Shown: positions 16,708 through 24,934 of the stretch, piece by piece
Numbering within the stretch: the stretch's first letter is position 1
Layout: every line of letters starts with the position of its first letter
NCBI GenBank assembly: GCA_027452065.1
Contig: DAIDHC010000220.1
Coordinates: forward strand, 1 to 32,918
Origin: Bryobacterales bacterium
Lineage (GTDB): Bacteria; Acidobacteriota; Terriglobia; Bryobacterales; Bryobacteraceae
DNA: 32,918 bases
Reading direction: 5' to 3'
Translations under genes and position numbers: made by a program
Notes under the pieces: model-generated
What the model saw: only the letters and a program-made list of their open reading frames with translations
Databases searched by the model: none
Told to the model about the DNA's origin: nothing

Positions 16708-18884
16708 AGGCGGCGATTCTGCTGATGGCGGCGGTGGCGCCGCTGGCGGCCTCGACCACGGCCACCTGGGAGATGAGCGGGGCGCAGGACTTTCTGAAAG
16801 GAAGGTTCACCGGGACGGCGCTGGAGGCGGACGGGAGGCTGAAAGTGGCGCCGGCGCTGAAGACGGTACTCGAAACGGGGCAGACGGCGATCTGGAGCGT
16901 GGCGGCGGCGCCGGACGGATCGATCTATGCGGGCACGGGGCACGGAGGGAAGCTGTACCGGATCGGGGCGGACGGGAAGGCGGAGGTGGTGTGGACTTCC
17001 GGGGCGGCGGAGATCTTCGCGGTCGCGGTGAGTCCGGCGGGCGAGATTTTTGCGGCGAGCTCGCCCGAGGGCAGGATTTATAAGATCGCCGGGGGCAAGG
17101 CGGCGGAGTATTTCGATCCGCACGCCAGCTACATCTGGGCGCTGGAATTCGGCAAAGACGGCGTGCTTTACGCGGGGACGGGGAACCAGGGGAAGATTTA
17201 CCGCATCACCGCGGAAGGGAAGGGCGAGGTCTATTACGAGACGGGGCAGTCGCACGTGACGGCGCTGGCGGTGGACGGGCAGGGGCGGCTGCTGGCGGGG
17301 ACCGAGCCAAACGGGCTGATCTACCGGGTGACGGGGAAGGGGAAGGCGTTTGCCCTGTACAACTCCGCGCTGCCGGAGATCCGGAGGATTGTGGTTGAGG
17401 CGGATGGGACCATCCTGGCGGCGGCGATGGGAGGGTCGGTGATGAGCCGGATGGGGACGCAGACCGGAACGGGGGCGGGGGCGGCGGCGGTGGGGACGGC
17501 GCCGGCGATGACGGTGACGGTGACCGATAGCGCGTCGGCGCAGGCGGGACCGGAGATCAAGCCGAAGCCGGCGGCAACGGCGGCGCCGGCGCCGGCAGTG
17601 ACCGCGGCGGCGGCGGCGATCGTGGACATGCCGGGCGTGGACAAGGCGGCGGTGTACCGCATCGGCGCGGACAACAGCGTGGAGACGGTGTGGAAGTCGA
17701 AGGATGAAAACGTGTACGACATCGCGGCGGACGGTACGGGGCTGTATCTGGCCACCGACGTTCAGGGGCGGGTGTACCGGCTGGGGGCGGACCGGCAGGC
17801 GGCGCTGGTGCTGCAGACGGGCGAGGGAGAAGCGACGCGGCTGTTGAACCAGAAAGCGGGGCTGCTGGCGGCGACCGGGGACATGGGGAAGCTGTTCCGG
17901 ATCGGGGCCGGGGAAGGCGCGGCGGGGTGGTATGAAGCGCCGGTTCGGGATGCGGGGGCGGTGGCGCGGTGGGGGCGGCTGGCGTGGCGGCCGGGAACGG
18001 GGAAAGTGAAGTTCGAGACGCGGGCCGGGAATTCGGCGCGGCCGGACGGGACCTGGAGCGAGTGGGCGGCGTTGGGCGAGGGGGGAGGCATCGGCAGCCC
18101 GAGCGCGCGGTATCTGCAGTGGCGCGCAAAATTGGACGGGGCGGCGGTGGTGGAGAGCGTGGCGGTTGCGTATCTGCCGCAGAACGCGGCGCCGGTGGTG
18201 CGGTCGATTGCGGTGAGCGGGCGGGCGGCGGGAGCAACGGCGGCGGCGTCGTCGTCGGCGGCCAGCTATAGCGTGACGGTGACGGATACAGCGGACGGGA
18301 CGGCGGCCCCGTCGCCGGGCGCGGCGCAGACGGTTTCCCGCAGTGGGGCGGGGCAGATCCAGATCACCTGGCAGGCCGAGGACCCGGACTCCGACCGTAT
18401 GGTGTACGAGGTCTATCTCCGGGCGGAGGGCCAGCGGGAGTGGATCCGGTTGAAGGAGCGGCTGACGGAGGCGGCCTTGACGCTGGACGGGGATTCGCTG
18501 GCCGACGGGAGGTACTGGTTCCGCGTCGTCGCCTCCGACTCTCCCTCGAACCCGCCGGAGACGGCGCGGGAAGGGGAGCTGGTGAGCGGGCCGGTTGTTG
18601 TGGACAACACGCCGCCGGCGGTGAAGATCGCGCGGGCGGCCCGAGCGGGCGATCAGGCGGAGGTGGAAGTGGATGCCGAGGACCCGACCTCGGCGCTGAA
18701 AAGGTGCGAGTACTCGATCGACGCCGGGCCGTGGACGCCGGTGGAGGCGAGCGACGGCATGACGGATTCTCCAAGAGAAACGTTCTTGATCAAGGCGGCG
18801 GTAGCGGCGGGGAGCCATCTGGTGGTGGTGCGGGTGTATGACCTGGCGGGGAACGCGGGCCTGGCGAAGGTGGTAATTCCCTGA
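16704..18884 (+). CDS. Secreted beta-propeller protein with C-terminal FnIII/Ig-like domains
   Basis: 726-residue exported protein; MKAAILLMAAVAPLAASTTA is the signal. Residues about 60-250 contain repeated propeller blades of the form IWSVAAAPDGSIYAGTGHGG, LEFGKDGVLYAGTGNQGKIY and LAVDGQGRLLAGTEPNGLIY. An Ala/Thr/Pro-rich linker (about 250-310) separates a second propeller part (VYDIAADGTGLYLATDVQGR). The C-terminal part has fibronectin-like strands (ITWQAEDPDSDRMVYEVYLR; GRYWFRVVASD) and a final VVVDNTPPAVKIARAA module of Ig-like type. No catalytic motif is seen. ATG 16704 overlaps the stop of the S55-like gene, implying a stoichiometric partner or substrate. Function unrecognised. Confidence 0.75.
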   Translation: MKAAILLMAAVAPLAASTTATWEMSGAQDFLKGRFTGTALEADGRLKVAPALKTVLETGQTAIWSVAAAPDGSIYAGTGHGGKLYRIGADGKAEVVWTSGAAEIFAVAVSPAGEIFAASSPEGRIYKIAGGKAAEYFDPHASYIWALEFGKDGVLYAGTGNQGKIYRITAEGKGEVYYETGQSHVTALAVDGQGRLLAGTEPNGLIYRVTGKGKAFALYNSALPEIRRIVVEADGTILAAAMGGSVMSRMGTQTGTGAGAAAVGTAPAMTVTVTDSASAQAGPEIKPKPAATAAPAPAVTAAAAAIVDMPGVDKAAVYRIGADNSVETVWKSKDENVYDIAADGTGLYLATDVQGRVYRLGADRQAALVLQTGEGEATRLLNQKAGLLAATGDMGKLFRIGAGEGAAGWYEAPVRDAGAVARWGRLAWRPGTGKVKFETRAGNSARPDGTWSEWAALGEGGGIGSPSARYLQWRAKLDGAAVVESVAVAYLPQNAAPVVRSIAVSGRAAGATAAASSSAASYSVTVTDTADGTAAPSPGAAQTVSRSGAGQIQITWQAEDPDSDRMVYEVYLRAEGQREWIRLKERLTEAALTLDGDSLADGRYWFRVVASDSPSNPPETAREGELVSGPVVVDNTPPAVKIARAARAGDQAEVEVDAEDPTSALKRCEYSIDAGPWTPVEASDGMTDSPRETFLIKAAVAAGSHLVVVRVYDLAGNAGLAKVVIP

Positions 18885-18954
18885 ACGGGCGGGAGTGGGG
18901 AAAAAGTGGACCCGTTTGGGGCGGCTGAAGCGTAATGGTAGTCAAAGAGTGTTG

Positions 18955-19512
18955 ATGACGGAGCGCGAGATCGGGGAGGCTCTGGCCGCGGCCTGCGGCG
19001 GGGACAAGGAGGCATTTGCCCACCTGGTCCGCGAGCATCAGGCGATGGTGTACAGCATGGCGTATCATTTTTTGCGGGATGCCGGGCAGGCCGAGGACCT
19101 GGCGCAGGAAACGTTTCTGCACTTGTACCGGAATCTGGATTCGATCGAGTCGCCGGGGCATCTGTTGTATTGGCTGCGGCGCGTGGTGACGCATCGGTGC
19201 ATTGACGAGTCCCGGCGGCGGGTGCGGCGGCGGGGGACGGTGGCGCTGGAGATGGTGCCGGAACCGGCGGCGCAGGGGCGGTGGAGCGATCCGTTGATGA
19301 GCGGCGTGCTGCGAAAGCTGGTGGCGGCGCTGCCGGAGCCGCAGCGGGCGGTTGTGATTCTGCGCTATCAGGAAGACATGGAGCCGACCGAAATTGCGGA
19401 CTTGCTCGAGATCCCGGTGAACACGGTGAAGAGCAGGCTGCACCGGGGCATTGAGTTTTTGAGGAGAAAGATGCCCGGTTCGGGGGCGATGAGCGGGAAG
19501 GCGGAGATATGA
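18955..19512 (+). CDS. ECF-type RNA polymerase sigma factor
   Basis: Alternative sigma factor of 185 residues. Region 2 is present as MVYSMAYHFLRDAGQAEDLAQETFLHLYRN (residues about 31-60; the DLAQETF core is diagnostic), and region 4 as LPEPQRAVVILRY, MEPTEIADLLEIPVNTVKSR and LHRGIEFLRRK. There is no N- or C-terminal extension. I chose ATG 18955 (MTEREIGEAL); GTG 18949 and TTG 18952 are in-frame alternatives and the Shine-Dalgarno is weak. The following gene, a one-pass membrane protein, overlaps the stop by four bases, the usual arrangement for an anti-sigma factor. The ECF group is not assigned. Confidence 0.9.
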   Translation: MTEREIGEALAAACGGDKEAFAHLVREHQAMVYSMAYHFLRDAGQAEDLAQETFLHLYRNLDSIESPGHLLYWLRRVVTHRCIDESRRRVRRRGTVALEMVPEPAAQGRWSDPLMSGVLRKLVAALPEPQRAVVILRYQEDMEPTEIADLLEIPVNTVKSRLHRGIEFLRRKMPGSGAMSGKAEI

Positions 19513-19883
19513 GCTGGACCGAAGACGATCTGCGGAGGGCGCTGGAGCGCAGAGAAGCGCCGGAGGGTTTTGCGGCGCGTGTGATGGCGCGGCTGGGGGA
19601 GCCGGAACGGGCGGCGGCGCCGGTGCACGCGGGACTGTTTGCGAGACCGTGGATTCGGATGGCGACGGTGGCGGCGTCGCTGGCGGTGCTGTTGACCGGG
19701 GGGTTGATGCAGTATGAGCACCAGAAGCGGGAGCGGCTGGAGGCGGAGGCGGCGCGGGACCAGTTGCTGACGGCGCTGCAGTTGACGGCCGGGAAGCTGA
19801 AGCTGACGCGGGCGCGGATTGTGGGGCTGGGCAATGAGCGGAGGGACGGCGGGGAACGTTCGGCGGAAGGACGGAGCGAGTAA
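19509..19883 (+). CDS. Probable anti-sigma factor (single-pass membrane protein)
   Basis: 124-residue protein not recognised by sequence alone. Residues 1-40 are charged and helical (TEDDLRRALERREAPEGFAA), residues 51-69 form one hydrophobic membrane segment (MATVAASLAVLLTGGLMQY), and 70-100 look like a coiled coil (HQKRERLEAEAARDQLLTAL). The EAPEGFAARVMARL segment resembles the cytoplasmic part of small anti-sigma-like proteins. No zinc-binding HxxxCxxC motif is present. The ATGA overlap with the ECF sigma gene is the main evidence for an anti-sigma role. The DUF4252 gene starts 4 bases after the stop. Confidence 0.7.
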   Translation: MSWTEDDLRRALERREAPEGFAARVMARLGEPERAAAPVHAGLFARPWIRMATVAASLAVLLTGGLMQYEHQKRERLEAEAARDQLLTALQLTAGKLKLTRARIVGLGNERRDGGERSAEGRSE

Positions 19884-19887
19884 GGGA

Positions 19888-20433
19888 GTGAAAAAAGCGG
19901 CGTGGATCGGGATGGCGGCGATGATGTGGGCCGTTGCGGCGGCGGGCCAGGAGGTGGATTTGTCGTCGCTCGACAAGCTGGCCAACCGGGCCGAGGAGTC
20001 GAACACGATCTCGCTCGACGGGGATAATCTGCGGACGGCGTCGCGGTTTCTGACCGGGAACAATCCGGACATTCAACAGGCCAAGGCGATTGTGGACGGG
20101 CTGACGGGGATCTGGGTGAGGAATTTTTCGTTCAAGGGCAAGGACGACTACGGGAAGAACGACCTGGCGGCGGTGCGGAAACAGTTGCAGGGCGGCGGGT
20201 GGTCGAAGGTGGTGGAGTCGAAGGCCAAGGACGAGGATTCCGAGATTTACCTGCGGGTGAACAACCAGAAGACGGGGGGGCTGGCGATCATCGCGCAGGA
20301 GCCGAAGGAGCTGACGGTGGTGGTGATCTCGGGGTCGATCGATCTGGAGAAACTGGGGAAGCTGGGCGGAAGCCTGGGGATTCCGGACATCCAGATCAAG
20401 CCGCCGAAGAAGAGCCCGCCGACGGCCAACTGA
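19888..20433 (+). CDS. Exported DUF4252-like protein
   Basis: 181-residue secreted protein with signal GVKKAAWIGMAAMMWAVAAAG. The mature part begins VDLSSLDKLANRAEESNTIS and includes IVDGLTGIWVRNFSFKGKDD, a long acidic/lysine-rich middle and ELTVVVISGSIDLEKLGKLG, consistent with DUF4252. It ends in a Pro/Lys tail (KPPKKSPPTAN). I chose GTG 19888, four bases after the previous stop, because it gives a clean signal peptide; the frame is open upstream to 19819. It is third in the sigma/membrane protein operon, so a target or sensor of that system is plausible. The stop is only 4 bases from the end of the convergent yihY gene. Confidence 0.72.
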   Translation: MKKAAWIGMAAMMWAVAAAGQEVDLSSLDKLANRAEESNTISLDGDNLRTASRFLTGNNPDIQQAKAIVDGLTGIWVRNFSFKGKDDYGKNDLAAVRKQLQGGGWSKVVESKAKDEDSEIYLRVNNQKTGGLAIIAQEPKELTVVVISGSIDLEKLGKLGGSLGIPDIQIKPPKKSPPTAN

Positions 20434-20437
20434 GGCG

Positions 20438-21346
20438 TCAGAGGGCGGCGGTCGGGTCGAGGTCGATGCGGATGCGCTCGCGTTCGGCGTTGAACTCGCA
20501 GCCGACCAGCGCGATGGCGCTGAGCAGGTACATCCAGGTGAGCAGCGCGATCAACGCGCCGAGGCCGCCGTAGATGACGTTGTAGTTGGCGATGTTGCGG
20601 ACATACCAGGCGAAGCCGAGCGTGGTGGCGAACCAGAGAACGGTGGCGATCAGCGCGCCGGGCCAGACCAGGCGGAGGCGCATAGGGCGGTTGGGGCCTA
20701 AGAAATAGACCAGCAGGTTGACGCCGGCGATGGTGAGGAACGCAGTGCCGAGGCGGAGGAGGCGGCCGAGCAGAAGCACCCAGGGGCGGAGGTCGGCGCC
20801 TTCCGGAGTCATGCCGAAGCCCTGCAGGAATTCGCGCTCGAAGCGGGCGCCGAACAGCACCAGGGCGGAGGCTGCGAGAGCGGGGACGGCGGCGACGAAG
20901 ACCAGGGCGATTGCCATGGAGCGCTGGCGGAGGAAGGGGCGGCTGGTGGGGAGCCGGTAGGCGGCCTGAAAGCCCTCCATGAGGCTGATCATGGCGCCCG
21001 AGGCCGCCCAGAGGGACAGCAGCGTTGCGCCAATCAGGAGCGAGACGGGGCGCTGGCCGCGAACGCTGAAAACGTATTGGACCAGATCTTCCGAGCCCGG
21101 GGGCACGGCCTCGAACAGGAAGTGGAGGATGATGCGGTTCACGGCTTCGGCCTTGGTGCGGGCCAGGATGGCGGCGAGCGACGTAAGTACGGGGAAGAAG
21201 GCGAGCAGGGCGGAGTAGGCGGCGCCTTTGGCGATGCCGAAGCAGTTGTCCTCTTAGGCGGCGGTGAAGGCGCGCTGGAGCAGGCCCCAGAAACGGGCCG
21301 AGCCGGTGGGCTGGAAGAGAAAGAGCTTGGGCTGGGCGGAGATCAT
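20438..21346 (-). pseudogene. YihY/BrkB family membrane protein interrupted by an in-frame stop
   Basis: Polytopic inner-membrane protein, 302 codons before the stop if read through, the normal family length. From ATG 21346 the frame reads MISAQPKLFLFQPTGSARFW, then LLQRAFTAA, then TAA (TTA on plus at 21254-21256), then EDNCFGIAKGAAYSALLAFF and on to the end without further damage. Relatives usually have Tyr at the stop position (...Y-EDNCFGIAKGAAY...), so a single base change of a TAC/TAT codon explains it. The downstream frame keeps several membrane segments (LLIGATLLSLWAASGAMISL; GALIALLTWMYLLSAIALVG). A restart at GTG 21142 would give 234 residues lacking the first membrane helix. ATG 21346 overlaps the ABC-F stop by one base. 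A recent pseudogene, a sequencing error or stop readthrough are all possible. Confidence 0.8.
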
Positions 21347-23154
21347 CAGCTTGCCAGCTTGGATTCGAGCTCGGCCCAGCGGGCGTAGAGGGCTTCGACT
21401 TCGGCCTGGCAGGTCTGGAGTGCACCGAAGCGGCGGTGCATGGTCTCGGGGTCGGCGGCGCCTTCGATGCGGTTGAGCTCGGATTCGGCTTCCCGGAGGC
21501 GCTGTTCGGCGTCCAGGATGCGGGACTCCATCTGCTCCCATTCGCGGGATTCGAGATAAGAGAGTTTTTTCGGCGCCGCGGGGGCGTTGGGGGAAGCGGC
21601 GCGGGGCGGAGCGGATGCACGCGGGGCACGGGCGGCGGATTGTTCGCGCTCCCACTGCTCGCAGGAGGCGAAGAGGCCGGAGTTGCCGCGGCCGTCGAGG
21701 CCGATGATGAGCGTCGAGACGCGGTCGAGCAGATAGCGGTCGTGGGTGACCAGGACGAGGGCGCCGGGGAAGTCGAGGAGGTTGTCTTCGAGGACCTCCA
21801 GGGTGGCGATGTCGAGGTCGTTGGTGGGCTCGTCGAGCAGGAGGATGTCGGCGGGTTCGAGCATGAGGCGGGCGATGTGGACGCGGGCCTGCTCGCCGCC
21901 GGAGAGGCGGCCGAGGGGGAGATCGAGGTGGTCGGCGGGGAAGAGAAAGCGCGCGGCCCAGGCGGCGACGTGCAGGGGGCGGCCGCGGAAGACGACGCCG
22001 TCGCCGTGGGGAGCGAGGGCGCGGCGGAGGGGGAGACCGGGGTCGAGCTGTTCCCTGTGCTGATCGAAGTGGAGAAGCTGAAGGTTGGGGGCGCGGCGGA
22101 TTTCGCCGGCCGAGGGGGCGATCTCGCCGGCCAGGGCGCGGAGCAGCGTGGTCTTGCCGCTGCCGTTGGGGCCGAGCAGGCCGAGGCGCAGGCCGGGTGA
22201 GAGAACGAAGCTGAGGCCGGAGAGCAGGGTCCGGCCGCCGGCGGTGAGCGAGATATTGTCGGCTTCCAGAAGGCGGCGGGTGCGGCGGCCGGTGGCGTCG
22301 AATTCGATTCCGGCCGGGCGCGAGGCGGAGCGGGCGTTGAGGTCGTCAAGCTCGCCGATGAGTCGTCCGGCGGCGTCAACGCGGGCGCGGGATTTTCCGG
22401 TGCGCGCCTTGGGACCGCGGCGGAGCCACTCGACTTCGCGGGTGACTTTGTTTTCCAGCGCCTCGCGGCGGCGCGCCTGCGCGTGGAGAAACTCGTCGCG
22501 GCGGAGGAGAAATTCGCTGTAGTTGCCGCGCACGGCGAAGAGACCTTCGGGGTAGGAGCGGTCGATTTCGAGCACGCGCGTGGCGAAGCGTTCCAGAAAA
22601 TAGCGGTCGTGGGTGACCACGAGCGAGGCGAAGGAGGCGGAGGCGAGCAGGCGTTCCAGCCACAGGATGCCTTCCAGGTCGAGATGGTTGGTGGGCTCGT
22701 CGAGCAGCAGGAGATCGGGCTCGGCGAGGAGGCGGGCGGCGATGGCGAGGCGTTTGCGCCAGCCGCCGGACAGAGCGGAGACCGTTTGCGAGCGGTCGGA
22801 GAAGCCGGTGCGGCCGAGGGTCTGATTGACGATGGCCGAGCGCTCGGCGGCGGTGGGGGAAGGCGCGGCGAAACTGTTGAGGGTGTCTTCGAGGTAGGAG
22901 GCGACGGTGGCGGATTCGGGGAGGACGTCGCGCTGGGGGACGTAGGCGAGGCGAAGAAGCTTGCGGGGGCTGACGATGCCTTGGTCGGGGGTGAGCTCGC
23001 CCGCCAGGATTCTCAGGAGTGTGGATTTGCCCGCGCCGTTGGGGCCGATGAGTCCGATGTGGTCGCCGTCGGAAATGGTGAAGGAGATGTTGTCGAACAA
23101 CATCGCCGACGAGAAGGAATGGGAGACCGATTGACAGCCAAGCAGAACGGGCAT
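21346..23154 (-). CDS. ABC-F family ATPase (Uup-like)
   Basis: Soluble ABC-F protein of 602 residues with two ATPase domains and no membrane segments; such proteins act on ribosomes or, for Uup, also on branched DNA. Domain 1 has GLIGPNGAGKST, LSGGWRKRLAIAARLL and LLLLDEPTNHLDLEG. The interdomain linker is charged (REVEWLRRGPKARTGKSRAR). Domain 2 has GLLGPNGSGKTT, LSGGEQARVHIARL and ILLLDEPTNDLDI. The C-terminal tail is a coiled coil (MESRILDAEQRLREAESELN) as in Uup. ATG 23154 has no Shine-Dalgarno; TACAAT lies at 23171-23166. yihY follows with a one-base overlap. Uup is the best guess among ABC-F types; an antibiotic-resistance type is less likely. Confidence 0.9.
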   Translation of the reverse strand: MPVLLGCQSVSHSFSSAMLFDNISFTISDGDHIGLIGPNGAGKSTLLRILAGELTPDQGIVSPRKLLRLAYVPQRDVLPESATVASYLEDTLNSFAAPSPTAAERSAIVNQTLGRTGFSDRSQTVSALSGGWRKRLAIAARLLAEPDLLLLDEPTNHLDLEGILWLERLLASASFASLVVTHDRYFLERFATRVLEIDRSYPEGLFAVRGNYSEFLLRRDEFLHAQARRREALENKVTREVEWLRRGPKARTGKSRARVDAAGRLIGELDDLNARSASRPAGIEFDATGRRTRRLLEADNISLTAGGRTLLSGLSFVLSPGLRLGLLGPNGSGKTTLLRALAGEIAPSAGEIRRAPNLQLLHFDQHREQLDPGLPLRRALAPHGDGVVFRGRPLHVAAWAARFLFPADHLDLPLGRLSGGEQARVHIARLMLEPADILLLDEPTNDLDIATLEVLEDNLLDFPGALVLVTHDRYLLDRVSTLIIGLDGRGNSGLFASCEQWEREQSAARAPRASAPPRAASPNAPAAPKKLSYLESREWEQMESRILDAEQRLREAESELNRIEGAADPETMHRRFGALQTCQAEVEALYARWAELESKLAS

Positions 23155-23165
23155 GCGATGTTTCT

Positions 23166-23171
23166 ATTGTA
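23166..23171 (-). promoter_or_regulatory. Possible -10 element of the ABC-F/yihY operon
   Basis: TACAAT on the minus strand, 11 bases upstream of ATG 23154, is the only promoter-like sequence in a very GC-rich gap; no -35 is evident. It implies a very short 5' leader. Confidence 0.3.
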
Positions 23172-23268
23172 GCGGCGGGGGCGGGCGCGGCCGGGGCGGG
23201 CGACGTTATCATGGAGGGCAAGGCGCGGGAGCAGGCAGGCGAGCGTCCGGCGCCGTTTCGAAACCACC

Positions 23269-24549
23269 ATGATGTCCAGCAGGATGACCGGAGGCGCCGC
23301 GGCCGCCCCAGCCGCGAGCGCGGTGCCAGCGGGCGAGGCGCCGGAGGCGGCGGCGCGGACGGCGTTCACTATCCTGACGGCGATCAGCGTCTGCCACGGG
23401 TTGAACGACATGCTGCAGTCGCTGCTGCCGGCGCTGTATCCGCTGCTGAAGGTTTCCTACCGGCTGGATTTCGGGCAGGTCGGGCTGATCACGCTGACCT
23501 ATCAGATGACGGCATCGCTGCTGCAGCCCGTAATTGGGTTGTACACGGATAAGCGGCCCAAGCCGTACTCGCTGCCTGTCGGGATGGGGTTCACGCTGAT
23601 CGGGCTGCTGCTGTTGTCGGTCTCGGGCACCTTCGCGGTGCTGTTGACGGCCGCGGCGCTGGTGGGCATCGGGTCGTCGGTGTTTCATCCTGAGTCCTCG
23701 CGGGTGGCGCGGCTGGCCTCGGGCGGGCAGCATGGCCTCGCGCAGTCGCTGTTTCAGGTGGGCGGGAACGCGGGCTCGGCGCTGGGGCCGCTGCTGGCAG
23801 CCTTCATTGTCGCGCCGCGGGGGCAGGGCAGCATCGCCTGGTTTTCGCTGGGGGCAATGCTGGGAATTGCGATTCTGACGAAGGTCGGGCGGTGGTACAA
23901 GCGCACGACGGCGGAGGCGGCGCGGTCGCGGGCGGGGAAAGCGGAAACGCACCACGGGCTTCCGGCGCGGCGGGTGGTGATGGCGATTCTGGTTCTCGTG
24001 GCTTTGATTTTCTCGAAATATTTCTATTTGGCGAGCCTCACCAGCTATTACACGTTTTACCTCATGGCCAAGTTTCACGTCTCGGTGCAGAGCGCGCAGA
24101 TCCATCTGTTCGCGTTTCTGGGCGCGGTGGCGGCGGGGACGATCATCGGAGGCCCTGTGGGGGACCGGTTCGGGCGGAAGTACGTGATCTGGTGTTCGAT
24201 TCTCGGGGTGCTGCCGTTCACGCTGGCGCTGCCGTTCGCCAACCTGTTCTGGACGGGCGTTTTGAGCGTGGTGATCGGATTGATTCTGGCTTCGGCGTTT
24301 TCGGCGATTCTGGTGTATGCGCAGGACCTGGTGCCGGGCAAGGTGGGGATGATCGCGGGCGTGTTCTTCGGGTTCGCCTTCGGGATGGCCGGGGTGGGGG
24401 CGGCGGTGCTGGGACAGTTGGCGGACGCGACGAGTATCTATTTTGTGTATAAGGTGTGCTCGTTTTTGCCGTTAATCGGGCTTTTGACGGGTTTTTTGCC
24501 GAATTTGGAGCACGGGCGGCGCCGGGCGGCGGCCGCGGAAGCCCGCTGA
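23269..24549 (+). CDS. fsr: MFS exporter, fosmidomycin-resistance (Fsr) family
   Basis: Twelve-helix major facilitator antiporter of 426 residues in the inner membrane. It closely tracks E. coli Fsr as I remember it: CHGLNDMLQSLLPALYPLL, LITLTYQMTASLLQPVIGLY, a perfect GSSVFHPESSRVARLASGG stretch, HGLAQSLFQVGGNAGS, IFSKYFYLASLTSYYTFYLM, GGPVGDRFGRKYVIW and LASAFSAILVYAQDLVPGK. Fsr confers resistance to fosmidomycin in E. coli; the natural substrate here is unknown. The Ala-rich N-terminal 30 residues are longer than in E. coli. The C-terminus (RRRAAAAEAR) is encoded by a GC-rich segment that is duplicated 70 bases downstream. Confidence 0.9.
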   Translation: MMSSRMTGGAAAAPAASAVPAGEAPEAAARTAFTILTAISVCHGLNDMLQSLLPALYPLLKVSYRLDFGQVGLITLTYQMTASLLQPVIGLYTDKRPKPYSLPVGMGFTLIGLLLLSVSGTFAVLLTAAALVGIGSSVFHPESSRVARLASGGQHGLAQSLFQVGGNAGSALGPLLAAFIVAPRGQGSIAWFSLGAMLGIAILTKVGRWYKRTTAEAARSRAGKAETHHGLPARRVVMAILVLVALIFSKYFYLASLTSYYTFYLMAKFHVSVQSAQIHLFAFLGAVAAGTIIGGPVGDRFGRKYVIWCSILGVLPFTLALPFANLFWTGVLSVVIGLILASAFSAILVYAQDLVPGKVGMIAGVFFGFAFGMAGVGAAVLGQLADATSIYFVYKVCSFLPLIGLLTGFLPNLEHGRRRAAAAEAR

Positions 24550-24552
24550 GCG
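24516..24552. repeat. 37-bp direct repeat, copy 1 (3' end of fsr)
   Basis: Begins GCGGCGCCGGG and ends CCCGCTGAGCG; includes the last codons and TGA of fsr. It matches 24586-24622 at 36 of 37 positions (A at 24540 versus G at 24610). Confidence 0.85.
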
Positions 24553-24585
24553 GCGGAGCTGCAGGCGCCGGTCGCCGAGCGACTC

Positions 24586-24622
24586 GCGGCGCCGGGCGGC
24601 GGCCGCGGAGGCCCGCTGAGCG
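24586..24622. repeat. 37-bp direct repeat, copy 2 (downstream of fsr)
   Basis: Near-perfect copy of 24516-24552, offset by 70 bases, lying outside any gene. The 33-base interval between copies shows no gene. A local tandem duplication of the fsr 3' end is the simplest origin. Confidence 0.85.
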
Positions 24623-24670
24623 CCTGAGGCGGGCTAGGGTGTTTGCGGGAGCGGAGCGCGCGGACAAGTC

Positions 24671-24679
24671 TGGTATTAT
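24671..24679 (+). promoter_or_regulatory. Extended -10 promoter of the 6S RNA candidate
   Basis: TGGTATTAT fits an extended -10 (TGn-TATTAT). No -35 consensus is seen, as allowed for extended -10 promoters. Transcription would start near 24685-24687. Confidence 0.5.
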
Positions 24680-24685
24680 CGTGAA

Positions 24686-24875
24686 GGAGCGTATTCGCCA
24701 AGCCTGTCCTTGGCCTCCAAAAAATTGATCCAACAGTCAATCGTCTAGGGGCCCGACTCGGTTTTGGCGTTGGTGTGCAAGCTCCGGCGGCGAAAGCCGC
24801 CAGGGAGAAGCCTAAAGACGCTCGGGGGGCTCCGCCCCTGTTAACTCGGGGTCAATGACGGAGGTTGAGTAGGGC
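24686..24875 (+). ncRNA. ssrS: 6S RNA candidate (RNA polymerase inhibitor)
   Basis: Noncoding segment with conserved 6S RNA landmarks. GTTGGTGTGCAAGCTC (from about 24769) closely matches the E. coli segment GTTGGTGAGCATGCTC, and it is followed, as in 6S RNA, by GGGAGAAGCCTAAAGACG (E. coli has GAGAAGCCTTAAAACTG). Between them is a GGCGGC-GAAA-GCCGCC hairpin (24786-24801). TTGGCCTCC (24710-24718) can pair with GGAGGTTGA (24860-24868), allowing G-U pairs, as the closing stem, and GGGGC-TCC-GCCCC (24826-24838) forms a side hairpin. Length of about 160-190 is right. The next gene is ymdB-type; in several phyla 6S RNA lies near zapA, rny and ymdB. 6S RNA mimics an open promoter and sequesters sigma70 polymerase. 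Ends are approximate. Confidence 0.75.
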
Positions 24876-24934
24876 GGCGCGGTGCGCTCCTTATCCGCAT
24901 TTTCCGCACGGGTGGTTCGCGGGATCCAACATTG

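Noticed and set aside
16419-18818. A 799-codon open frame on the minus strand
   Set aside because: Antisense of the S55-like and propeller genes; Arg/Pro/His-rich low-complexity translation, no motifs.
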